From positions 1-6,261 of the forward strand of contig CALGNF010000150.1 in assembly GCA_937958685.1 (NCBI GenBank): 6,261 nt of DNA, given 5' to 3'. The notes under the pieces are model-generated. The model searched no databases, was not told where the DNA came from, and saw only the letters and a program-made list of their open reading frames with translations. Every line of letters starts with the position of its first letter. Position 1 is the first letter of the stretch. Shown one piece after another: positions 1 to 6,210 of the stretch. The stretch is from an uncultured Caryophanales bacterium. Lineage in GTDB: Bacteria; Bacillota_I; Bacilli_A; Izemoplasmatales; Hujiaoplasmataceae. The translations under genes and the position numbers were made by a program.

Positions 1-33
1 CAGCTGAAGCCCGCTGATATTCGTTCAGATTAG
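1..33 (+). CDS. Possible C-terminal tail of a gene entering from the left edge
   Basis: Frame 1 on the plus strand is open from the first base and reads QLKPADIRSD before a TAG stop at 31-33. The other two plus frames close within the first 15 bases or so. The stop lies 19 bases before a strong hairpin terminator, which is where the end of a gene would be expected, and the gene would converge with xylB. Ten residues are too few to identify a product, and an open frame this short can arise by chance. The call rests mainly on position relative to the terminator. Confidence 0.3.
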   Translation, partial: QLKPADIRSD

Positions 34-52
34 GAATTTATCTGAATAACGC

Positions 53-85
53 AAAACCAGGTTCCCGCCATCGGAACCTGGTTTT
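53..85. terminator. Bidirectional intrinsic terminator between converging genes
   Basis: AAAACCAGGTTCC (53-65) and GGAACCTGGTTTT (73-85) form a perfect 13-bp stem around a 7-base loop. The G/C-rich core is flanked by an A run on the left and a T run on the right, so the RNA from either strand ends in a hairpin followed by a short U run. It lies 26 bases beyond the xylB stop on the minus strand and 19 bases beyond the possible plus-strand gene end at 33. This fits a shared terminator for converging genes. Confidence 0.85.
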
Positions 86-111
86 GTCTAATCAGGAGGA
101 TATTATGAAGA

Positions 112-1605
112 TCACTTGGATTCTAAGAAGACCTGACGCAATGCCGCGTAGACGCTTTTGTAACGCTGGTAGAGTTTGTCATAGACAGACTCAATTTCAG
201 GATCAGGAACCACCGGGGCTCCCGGTTTGACAAACAGCCTGGCGACCGCCGAAGGATCATGGTATACCCCGGTCGCCAAGCCGGCAAGCATCGCCATGCC
301 CTTGGCTCCGGCCTCGGCGTCCCGCATCCGGAAGAGGCTCGTTTTGGTGGCGCTCGCGATGATCGCCGACCACACCTCGCTTTGCGAACCGCCGCCGCTG
401 AAATTCATTGAATCAAGTTTGACGCCCATTTCTCGGAAGACGTCCATGCAGTCGCGGAAGGAAAGGGCGACGCCTTCCATCACGGCCCTGGCAAAATGGG
501 CTCTCGTGTGCTTGGCGGAGATGCCGTAGAAGACGCCTTTGGCGTCCGCATCCAAAATCGGCGAGCGTTCGCCCATCAGATAGGGAAGAAACATGAGCCC
601 CTCCGCGCCCGCGGGGACCGCTTCGGCTTCCTTGTTTATAAGCGAGTAGATCCCGATGCCGGATTTCTGCTCTTCCTTGTAGAAGTTGTCCTTGAACCAT
701 TTGAGCGACAGTCCCGCCCCTTGCGTGACCGCCATCAGATGCCAGACTCCGGGTAGCGCGTGGCACATCGTGTGCACCCGGCCCATAAGATCGTAGACGG
801 GTTCCTTGCTGTAGGCGAAGATCACGCCGCTCGAACCAAGATTCAAGCTGGAAGTCTTGTCGAACATCACGCCGTTGCCGATCGCCGCGGCCGCCTGATC
901 GCCGGCGCCGGCGATCACCGGGGTTCCCGCCTTCAGCCCCGTCAGGGCTTCGATCTCGGGTGTCGTCTTGCCGACGACCGCCATGCTCTCATGGACGGGA
1001 CAAAGGATGTTGTCGGGCAGCGCGAGCAGCCTGAGCAACGGTTTCGACCAGTGACGCCTCTTGATGTCCAAAAACTGCATGCCGGAGGCATCCGTGACAT
1101 CCGCGGAGTAGAATCCGGTGAGTTTGAAGACGATATAGTCCTTGGTGACCATGATTTTGCGGCACTTGGAGTAGATCCCCGGTTCGTTCTTCTTGACCCA
1201 CAACAGCTTGGCCGCGGTGAATCCGGAGATTGGGGGATTGCCGGTGATCATCGTCAGGTTGTTTCTGCCGGTGATCGCCGCGAGGTCCTCGACCTCCCGG
1301 GAGGTCCGCTGGTCGCACCAGAGGATGCTCTTCCTTAACACTTGGTCCTTGCCATCGAGCATGACCATGGAATGCATCTGCCCGGTGACGCCCAGGCCCT
1401 CGATGTCCACTTGGGCAAGATCAAGGTTTTTCAGACAGTGCAAAAAGCCCTGCCACCAGAGGCTTGGATCCTGTTCGGCCCACTGCGGCTTGGGCTGCTC
1501 CAAATCATAATCGAAGGCCGCTTTCCGGACTTCTGTTCCCGAAAGATCGTAAAGCACCGCCTTGACGTTGGAAGTGCCGACGTCGATACCAAGCAAACCC
1601 TTCAT
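112..1605 (-). CDS. xylB: Xylulokinase (FGGY family)
   Basis: Cytoplasmic kinase that converts D-xylulose plus ATP to D-xylulose 5-phosphate, feeding the pentose phosphate pathway. The 497-residue length is normal for XylB. Visible motifs, numbered from the ATG: the N-terminal phosphate-binding GIDVGTSNVKA (6-16), the xylulose-contacting GQMH (75-78), LWCDQR (95-100), GAGDQAAAAIG with the probable catalytic Asp236, GERSP (345-349), and FSGGGSQS (402-409) in the ATP-binding half. GQMH and the long match to XylB around 115-180 favour xylulokinase over glycerol, gluconate or rhamnulose kinases. The frame can be read one codon further, to a TTG at 1608, but that TTG sits only 2 bases from the Shine-Dalgarno GAGGTG. 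The ATG at 1605 is 5 bases away and is the better start. The gene diverges from a LacI-family regulator that probably controls it. No xylose isomerase gene is visible. The reading frame is intact. Confidence 0.9.
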   Translation of the reverse strand: MKGLLGIDVGTSNVKAVLYDLSGTEVRKAAFDYDLEQPKPQWAEQDPSLWWQGFLHCLKNLDLAQVDIEGLGVTGQMHSMVMLDGKDQVLRKSILWCDQRTSREVEDLAAITGRNNLTMITGNPPISGFTAAKLLWVKKNEPGIYSKCRKIMVTKDYIVFKLTGFYSADVTDASGMQFLDIKRRHWSKPLLRLLALPDNILCPVHESMAVVGKTTPEIEALTGLKAGTPVIAGAGDQAAAAIGNGVMFDKTSSLNLGSSGVIFAYSKEPVYDLMGRVHTMCHALPGVWHLMAVTQGAGLSLKWFKDNFYKEEQKSGIGIYSLINKEAEAVPAGAEGLMFLPYLMGERSPILDADAKGVFYGISAKHTRAHFARAVMEGVALSFRDCMDVFREMGVKLDSMNFSGGGSQSEVWSAIIASATKTSLFRMRDAEAGAKGMAMLAGLATGVYHDPSAVARLFVKPGAPVVPDPEIESVYDKLYQRYKSVYAALRQVFLESK

Positions 1606-1609
1606 CAAA

Positions 1610-1616
1610 CCACCTC
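1610..1616 (-). promoter_or_regulatory. Ribosome binding site of xylB
   Basis: On the minus strand GAGGTGG lies just upstream of two in-frame start candidates, TTG (1608) and ATG (1605). The spacing favours ATG, which decides the start given for xylB. Confidence 0.7.
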
Positions 1617-1623
1617 ATCTCCA

Positions 1624-1632
1624 ATCATAACA
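1624..1632 (-). promoter_or_regulatory. Weak candidate extended -10 box for xylB
   Basis: The minus strand reads TGTTATGAT, an extended -10 (TGn followed by TATGAT, five of six consensus bases). No convincing -35 box is found 16-18 bases upstream. Transcription would begin around 1617, leaving only about 12 untranslated bases, right at the edge of the Shine-Dalgarno. That is unusually short, so the true promoter may lie elsewhere in 1630-1720. Confidence 0.25.
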
Positions 1633-1686
1633 CAGAGCCATAGAACCAGCAGAAAAAGCGTGAAATTTACAAAAAGACAGCCGGGC

Positions 1687-1712
1687 GAATGTTCACTATA
1701 TGGTTGATATTC
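1687..1712. promoter_or_regulatory. Candidate repressor operator (imperfect palindrome)
   Basis: A 26-bp inverted repeat, GAAT...ATTC, is centred between 1699 and 1700, with 9 of 13 base pairs symmetrical. It overlaps the -35 box of the regulator's promoter and lies between the two divergent genes, where an autoregulating LacI-type repressor would bind. Against this reading, LacI-family proteins with a hinge leucine usually prefer a central CG step, whereas this centre is AT-rich. Confidence 0.3.
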
Positions 1713-1731
1713 CGCCAGATTGTGATATAAT
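1704..1731 (+). promoter_or_regulatory. Promoter of the LacI-family regulator gene
   Basis: A -35 box TTGATA (1704-1709, five of six consensus bases) is followed after 16 bases by a perfect -10 box TATAAT (1726-1731). The -10 box is preceded by TGA, giving an extended -10. Transcription would start near 1738, leaving a leader of about 30 bases before the ATG at 1770. This is the strongest promoter-like sequence in the window. Confidence 0.75.
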
Positions 1732-1755
1732 CATTTTGAAGGAAAATCCCGTTGG

Positions 1756-1761
1756 AAGGAG
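1756..1761 (+). promoter_or_regulatory. Ribosome binding site of the LacI-family gene
   Basis: AAGGAG lies 8 bases before the ATG at 1770. The upstream in-frame TTG at 1752 would place this site inside the coding region and has no site of its own. This settles the start at 1770. Confidence 0.75.
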
Positions 1762-1769
1762 ACAAGCAG

Positions 1770-2750
1770 ATGGTCACCAGCAAAGACGTCGCCAAAGCCG
1801 CGCAAGTTTCGGTTTCGACCGTTTCGCGGGTCTTTTCCAATCCCGCGCTCGTGAACAAGGCGACGATCGAAAAGGTCGAAACGATCGCCAGGCAACTGCA
1901 TTACGTCCCCAATATCGCCGCCAGGAACTTGAAACTGAACAAGTCCGGGATCATCGGCGTCGTCCAGAGCGACCTGAACAACACCTTCTACGCCTTCATC
2001 CTCAGGGAGATGTTCCCGGAGATCAGAAACCACAACTACCGGATCCTGACGGTGTTTTCCGAGGAAAACGCCGACCTGGAGAACGAAAGCGTCGCCACGC
2101 TCGTGGCCTCGAATGTCGAGATCCTCGTCTTTACGCCCGTGCAAAGCCGGGCCAAGTACATCGAGAACATGATCTTGAGAAACCGGATCTGCTCCCTGCA
2201 GCTCTACCGCCGCACCTATGACAAGATCGACTCGCTCACGATCGATGACGCTTACGGCACTTATCTTGCCACCAAAGAACTTCTGGAGAACAACCATCGC
2301 AACATCGTCCTGATCGACTACGAGCTCGACATCCTCACCAATCGCGACAAGGGCTACATCAAGGCCTTTGAAGAACAAGGGATCCCCTACGCGAAGGAGA
2401 ACATCATCCACATTTCCCCAAGCGGCGACTACGGCTCGATCATCAACGCCAAACTGGGTCAGATCAAACCGACGGCGATCATCCCCGTCTCCTCGATCTT
2501 CGCCTCGGCGACGATCGCCTACCTAGGCAAGCACAACCTGAGGATCAAGGATGACGTCAGCCTGATCATCTATGACGATGTCGCCTATGCCGAGTTCATG
2601 AACCTCTCCGTCGTCAGCCACCCGATGCAGGAGATCGCCGAGACGGCGGCGAGCATGGTTTTCCAGCGGATTGCCAACTTCGAGCTCGAGCCGTCCCACA
2701 AAGTCATCAAGCCCTATCTTTTGAAACGGAATTCCGTCAGGAAAATCTAA
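1770..2750 (+). CDS. LacI/GalR-family transcriptional regulator
   Basis: Sugar-responsive DNA-binding repressor of 326 residues, close to the usual family size of 330-340. The N-terminal helix-turn-helix is textbook: TSKDVAKAAQVSVSTVSRVF (3-22). The hinge motif YVPNIAARNLKLNKSG (45-60) follows, with Leu54 at the position that normally wedges into the operator's minor groove. The rest is a periplasmic-binding-protein-like effector domain, beginning IIGVV (61-65) and including the typical late segment DDVSLIIYDDVAYAEF (261-276). Its effector cannot be read from the sequence. Divergent placement next to xylB suggests it controls xylB and itself, responding to a pentose or related sugar. It also converges on the surface-protein operon at 2776-6210, so regulating that operon in trans is possible. 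The frame is intact and no domain is missing. Confidence 0.92.
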   Translation: MVTSKDVAKAAQVSVSTVSRVFSNPALVNKATIEKVETIARQLHYVPNIAARNLKLNKSGIIGVVQSDLNNTFYAFILREMFPEIRNHNYRILTVFSEENADLENESVATLVASNVEILVFTPVQSRAKYIENMILRNRICSLQLYRRTYDKIDSLTIDDAYGTYLATKELLENNHRNIVLIDYELDILTNRDKGYIKAFEEQGIPYAKENIIHISPSGDYGSIINAKLGQIKPTAIIPVSSIFASATIAYLGKHNLRIKDDVSLIIYDDVAYAEFMNLSVVSHPMQEIAETAASMVFQRIANFELEPSHKVIKPYLLKRNSVRKI

Positions 2751-2777
2751 AGATGCCCGCAAACGGACATCTTTTTT
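2749..2777. terminator. Intrinsic terminator of the LacI-family gene, probably bidirectional
   Basis: AAAGATG (2749-2755) pairs with CATCTTT (2768-2774). After one mismatch, CCG pairs with CGG around a CAAA loop, and six T residues (2772-2777) follow on the plus strand. The hairpin begins within the repressor's TAA stop. On the minus strand the same hairpin follows the stop of the membrane-anchored protein gene (2776) but has a poorer U run, so termination there is likely but weaker. Confidence 0.8.
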
Positions 2778-3954
2778 ATTTGCGTTTGCGCAGGATCAGG
2801 AAGTATAGACCGGCAGCCATCCCCGCGACCACGGTCGTGATCCCGCCCACCAGCCAGCCGACGGACGGATTTTCCGCAGGCACAGCCGCGGTCGACGTGG
2901 TTGCCGGGGGTGCCGTGGTCGTGATCGTCGTGGTCGTGAGTGGTACCGTGGGTTGAGCTGTCGTAACGGGCGGTTGCGTCGTGGTCGTCGTGATCGTCTG
3001 ATAATCCTCATCCAGGACGGTGATCTCCAGAACCGCTTTTTGGCGGTCGACGATGCAGCTCACCTCCACGGTGCCGGCAGTCGTGAACTCCAAGTCAAAA
3101 TCGAGGGCGGTCTCGCCGAAGACGATCGCATCGTCGATATACCAGGCGACATCGTCATAATCCTTGCCGGCGGGTTCGAGGAGCGCGCTCACGGTGAAGG
3201 GCTCGCCTTTTTTGACGATCAGCTTGCTCGCCGCGAGCTCAATCGTCTCAAAGGTTTCCGGATAGTATCGGGGCGTGCCGTCCAGCAGCGTTTCGCCCAG
3301 TTCCTCGATATAGATGTCGGAATAACGAATCAGGCTGTTCTGGGAACGGATGCCGAAGGCACCCGTGCCTTCGAGCGGCAGGATCGTCTCGATGACCATC
3401 ACGCCGTTGATGAAGACGGCGTAATAGTTGCGATCGCCGTAAAGGTCGATCGTCACCGATCCGGTGGTGTCATAGGCGGCTTGGCCGCCAAGACCGCCCT
3501 GGGCCTCGTTGCGGTTGTCCGCGAGCAACATCCCGAAGGCATAGATGAGAATGCTCTTATCGTTCGTCCCGGTCGTCACCGCGAGATCCATCCGCTTGCC
3601 TTCCTCGAAGGAAAACGTCTTGAAGGAGAGCCCGCCGACGACGGAGGTTCCGGGCACGACGGGTTCCATGACCGCATGGAAATGGAACTGCCGGGCGGTG
3701 GTGCCGAAATAGATCGCGTTGTACTCGTTATTGGTCGTCGACACCAGACCGCCATTGCCGTCGGCGAAGAACCCGGCGCCTTCGACGTAGAGCTGGTCCG
3801 GCAAGGTTTCACCCTCTGCGAGACTGTCGAGATCGGGCTGATAGATGATCGGATTGGCGGGTTGGGCCAGGACGTAGACAGATAGGGAAGCAAGACACAA
3901 ACAGAGGCACAGGCCGCTGAAAACGAGTCTATTTAAGGTTTTTACCTTGGTCAT
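2776..3954 (-). CDS. Secreted, membrane-anchored lectin-like surface protein
   Basis: A 392-residue exported protein, not matched to a named family. Numbering is from the ATG at 3954. It has a signal peptide (1-30) with basic residues and a hydrophobic core containing alternating Leu-Cys, probably cut after VLA. Residues about 35-219 look like a concanavalin-type jelly roll of the CBM66/DUF1080 kind, ending in GAFGIRSQNSLIRYSDIYIEE, a typical closing strand in those families. Residues about 236-314 look like a bacterial Ig-type domain (KKGEPFTV, VAWYIDD, GTVEVSC). A Thr/Pro-rich stalk (321-358) leads to one transmembrane helix (366-388) and a cytoplasmic RKRK tail. There is no LPXTG sortase signal. 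The likely role is binding carbohydrate at the cell surface. It is translated with the upstream GH32 gene, 12 bases apart. An ATG at 3960 is also in frame but only 2 bases from AGGAGG, so 3954 is preferred. No catalytic motif is evident. Confidence 0.85.
   Translation of the reverse strand: MTKVKTLNRLVFSGLCLCLCLASLSVYVLAQPANPIIYQPDLDSLAEGETLPDQLYVEGAGFFADGNGGLVSTTNNEYNAIYFGTTARQFHFHAVMEPVVPGTSVVGGLSFKTFSFEEGKRMDLAVTTGTNDKSILIYAFGMLLADNRNEAQGGLGGQAAYDTTGSVTIDLYGDRNYYAVFINGVMVIETILPLEGTGAFGIRSQNSLIRYSDIYIEELGETLLDGTPRYYPETFETIELAASKLIVKKGEPFTVSALLEPAGKDYDDVAWYIDDAIVFGETALDFDLEFTTAGTVEVSCIVDRQKAVLEITVLDEDYQTITTTTTQPPVTTAQPTVPLTTTTITTTAPPATTSTAAVPAENPSVGWLVGGITTVVAGMAAGLYFLILRKRK
2881..2997 (-). 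repeat. Low-complexity Thr/Pro stalk region (ACN-rich)
   Basis: On the plus strand this stretch is dominated by GTCGTGGTCGTGATCGT-type triplets, which read as Thr runs broken by Pro and Ala on the minus strand. It encodes an extended, probably flexible spacer between the Ig-like region and the membrane helix. The triplets vary, so it is not an exact tandem repeat. Confidence 0.7.
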
Positions 3955-3962
3955 CCTCATCG

Positions 3963-3968
3963 CCTCCT
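3963..3968 (-). promoter_or_regulatory. Ribosome binding site overlapping the upstream stop codon
   Basis: The minus strand reads TAGGAGG: the last two bases of the GH32 gene's TAG stop are the first two of the Shine-Dalgarno AGGAGG. The ATG at 3954 is 8 bases downstream. The arrangement implies one mRNA and probable translational coupling of the two surface proteins. Confidence 0.8.
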
Positions 3969-6210
3969 AGCGCCCGAAATCCTTGGCCGGTGTCAATTGG
4001 TTGATCCGGAAGGAGGCGATGGTGCCGCCGTTTCCCGCCATGAAGGCAGAGAGCGAGACATCGTCGCTGAGATCCTCCGAGGACCTGGCCGAAAGCGCGA
4101 ATTCGTCGTTTAGGAACACTTCGGCGATGGTGCCTTCGAGGATGATCGTGAGTTTGAGGCATTCAAGGCTCGCCAAGGTGACGGCGTTGGTGGCCGAGAC
4201 TTTCCCGAGGGAGCCCTGATTCTTCAGATACAATTCGTAGACGGCCCCGCTCTTGCGGATGCCGATCTCGACGTTGTTCGCGGCGCCGCCGACAACGATG
4301 CCGCCGGAGGCGAATGCTTCGGTAAGATCGAGTTCCAAGTCGATGTAGGTCCGCTGATGCGTTCCGGGGGCGTCCAGTTGGCCATACTCGGCATAGCCAT
4401 GGAGCGCGCTGCCGGAAGTCAGGGTGTAACCCTCGGTGGCGGCTGTGAAACCGGCGAGTGTCGGCGCGGTCTTTTCAGCTTCATAGAGATTTCCGGAATT
4501 GAGCATCCGGGCCAGATCGGGGTCGAGCCGTGTGCCAAGCGTCCCATCCGGCTTCTGATAGACTTCGCGGGGGATGTTGATGGTGCCGCCCCAGCCATGA
4601 CTGTAATTGCGTTGGGTGATCCAACCGAAGATGTAGTGCTTGCCCTCGATCTCGACGATTTGGGCGGCGCACAGGTCCTCGCCGTCCAAGAAGTATTCCT
4701 GGCCGATGTTGGCCTGCCAGTCCATCGCGAGGATGTCGACCCCGGGATCGCCGACCCAGTAGGAGGGTCGGCCGACCCAATGGTCGCCGCCGCGGCCCGC
4801 CAGCGAGGCGAGGATGTACCAGCGGTCGCCGATCTTGAAGATCTGCGGACATTCCGGATCACCGATCTCGACGTTGTTGACCCAGTCGCCAAAATGCAAA
4901 AGGGGACGATGGTAGCCGACCCGGCCGGTGACCGGGTTCTTCTCCCAGTCCGCCAGCGATGGCCCGAGGGAGGTGTAGATGACGATATAGGCATCGTAGC
5001 CGGTCGTGTTGCTCCAGACATAGTGCTCGTTGGCGCGGTAGCCGGTCGCGACGATATGATATTTGTTCAGATCGGGATTGAAATAAGCGAACGGATCCCT
5101 GGTTCCGGCCGCATAGTTGCTCGCCGGCGAATACTGCTTCTCATACGTCTCCTCATCCCAGACGATCCCCGATTCCCACTCGAGGAGATCCAGACTCCTG
5201 GAGGAGCCGACATTTTTCCCCTCGCCGTAGAACGAGCGGAAATAATTGCCTTCCTTGATGACGCCAAGCACATAATAGAAGCTTCCGGGAGCGTTGAGCC
5301 GCGTCGTCGTCAAAGTTTGCGGGACGAAGTTGATCATGTCGGTGGAAGTGGCCAGGGTCGAGGCGAAACTGCCGTCCCGGGAGAGATAATACATATACAG
5401 TTTTCCATCATGATAATAGGGATGCACATCGCCGACATACTCGGTCATCCCATAATGGATCGGATCATCGGGAAGGTTCAGAAAGTCGACGACCGGATTC
5501 CAGTAGATGAGCGGATGGACATCGGCTTCCGTCTCCACGAGGAAACGGACAACGTCGCCTTCAGCGAGCATGAGCGTGTGCTTGTGGTAATAGCCTTGCA
5601 AATCGGATCCCGGGAGCACCTTGGTTCCAGTTTCGGGATAGACCTGCGTGTCGTTGACGAGGATCCTGATCCCGATGTCCGCGGTCGCCTCGGCGTACAT
5701 CCGGACGGTTCCGTAGATCGTCGCCTCGCCGGTTGCCGGCGCGACGAACTTCCTCACCGCCGCATAGCCCGGGGCGGGCATTAAGACGGCGTCCAGGATA
5801 TTGGCGCCCTCATACGACCAATAAACCCCGTTATGGGGCATGGTGGTGTAACTGCCGGCATTCGTCATCACCTCGTAATACCAGTGGTTGTAGCCTTGCA
5901 CGGTTTGGCGGTGATAACCCATGGCGGCGCTATATGTTTTCAGTCCAGCGAGCTCGGGATAGGCGGTCTCTGGCAGACTGACGTAGAGCGGATTCCCGGC
6001 CGTGGTGGTAAAAGGCATCGTGGTGGTCGGCAAGGTCCCCATCGTCGTGGGGGCTTGCGTCAGGGTTGTCGGGGTAAAAGTCGTCGTGGTTGTCGCGGTG
6101 GTCGCGCCGGTGGTGGCAGGGGCCGTGGTTGTCGCAGACGTGTCAGTGCACGCCGCAACCATCAGACACGCCAAAAAGACCAGGGCGATCACGAGCGGTT
6201 TTCGGAAAAC
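3967..6210 (-). CDS. GH32-family surface lipoprotein, 5' end missing
   Basis: Extracellular glycoside hydrolase of clan GH-J, whose known members act on fructans, sucrose and related fructosides. Numbering here starts at the GTG at 6192. A lipoprotein signal ends in the lipobox VAAC (Cys15), and a Thr/Pro-rich stalk follows (16-64). An N-terminal beta-sandwich, possibly carbohydrate-binding, spans about 66-236. The five-bladed propeller follows with all three catalytic positions: probable nucleophile Asp255 in YVGDVHPYY, transition-state stabiliser Asp366 in GTRDP, and acid/base Glu447 in DPECP. GWGGTINIPREV (533-544) is another GH32 signature. The C-terminal sandwich (about 570-730) contains AEVFLNDEFALSARSS, typical of GH32C. 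The nucleophile motif lacks the classical NDPNG, so the substrate is uncertain. Codons upstream of the GTG stay open (VFRKPL, through 6210) and look like the basic start of the signal peptide. The real start was therefore lost beyond the adapter junction at 6211, and the GTG is not a reliable start. First gene of the visible operon. Confidence 0.88.
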   Translation of the reverse strand, partial: VFRKPLVIALVFLACLMVAACTDTSATTTAPATTGATTATTTTTFTPTTLTQAPTTMGTLPTTTMPFTTTAGNPLYVSLPETAYPELAGLKTYSAAMGYHRQTVQGYNHWYYEVMTNAGSYTTMPHNGVYWSYEGANILDAVLMPAPGYAAVRKFVAPATGEATIYGTVRMYAEATADIGIRILVNDTQVYPETGTKVLPGSDLQGYYHKHTLMLAEGDVVRFLVETEADVHPLIYWNPVVDFLNLPDDPIHYGMTEYVGDVHPYYHDGKLYMYYLSRDGSFASTLATSTDMINFVPQTLTTTRLNAPGSFYYVLGVIKEGNYFRSFYGEGKNVGSSRSLDLLEWESGIVWDEETYEKQYSPASNYAAGTRDPFAYFNPDLNKYHIVATGYRANEHYVWSNTTGYDAYIVIYTSLGPSLADWEKNPVTGRVGYHRPLLHFGDWVNNVEIGDPECPQIFKIGDRWYILASLAGRGGDHWVGRPSYWVGDPGVDILAMDWQANIGQEYFLDGEDLCAAQIVEIEGKHYIFGWITQRNYSHGWGGTINIPREVYQKPDGTLGTRLDPDLARMLNSGNLYEAEKTAPTLAGFTAATEGYTLTSGSALHGYAEYGQLDAPGTHQRTYIDLELDLTEAFASGGIVVGGAANNVEIGIRKSGAVYELYLKNQGSLGKVSATNAVTLASLECLKLTIILEGTIAEVFLNDEFALSARSSEDLSDDVSLSAFMAGNGGTIASFRINQLTPAKDFGR
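6001..6147 (-). repeat. Low-complexity Thr/Pro stalk region after the lipobox
   Basis: ACN-rich coding sequence for about 49 residues with many Thr runs and scattered Pro and Ala, directly after the lipidated Cys. It spaces the enzyme away from the membrane. It resembles the stalk of the neighbouring surface protein in composition, although here it sits at the N-terminal end. Confidence 0.7.

Noticed and set aside
24..46. Short inverted repeat TTCAGAT/ATCTGAA with a 9-base loop.
   Set aside because: Only 7 A/T-rich pairs with no T run, next to a much stronger terminator. Unlikely to have a separate role.
105..230. Plus-strand 41-codon reading frame with a perfect AGGAGG (94-99) five bases before its ATG, antisense to the end of xylB.
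   Set aside because: It starts 20 bases after a strong terminator with no room for a promoter. It lies entirely within or against the xylB end, and its Arg/Pro-rich product resembles nothing. The ribosome-site match is probably chance.
1660..1670. GTGAAATTTAC as a possible small operator.
   Set aside because: Only four symmetrical pairs around a single central base. Too short and imperfect to separate from chance.
1731..2411. Minus-strand 226-codon open frame opposite the LacI-family gene.
   Set aside because: It runs antisense to an intact helix-turn-helix regulator and crosses its promoter and start. Its composition is biased, with no domain.
2953..3885. Plus-strand 310-codon open frame opposite the membrane-anchored protein gene.
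   Set aside because: No recognisable domain and a composition typical of an antisense shadow. The minus-strand frame has a signal peptide, domains and an anchor in the right order.
4357..5784. Long plus-strand open frame (475 codons) opposite the GH32 gene.
   Set aside because: It is a shadow of the GH32 frame in G+C-rich sequence. The protein is low in recognisable motifs and rich in Asp, Gly, Val and Arg, there is no convincing ribosome site, and the opposite strand carries clear GH32 catalytic motifs.
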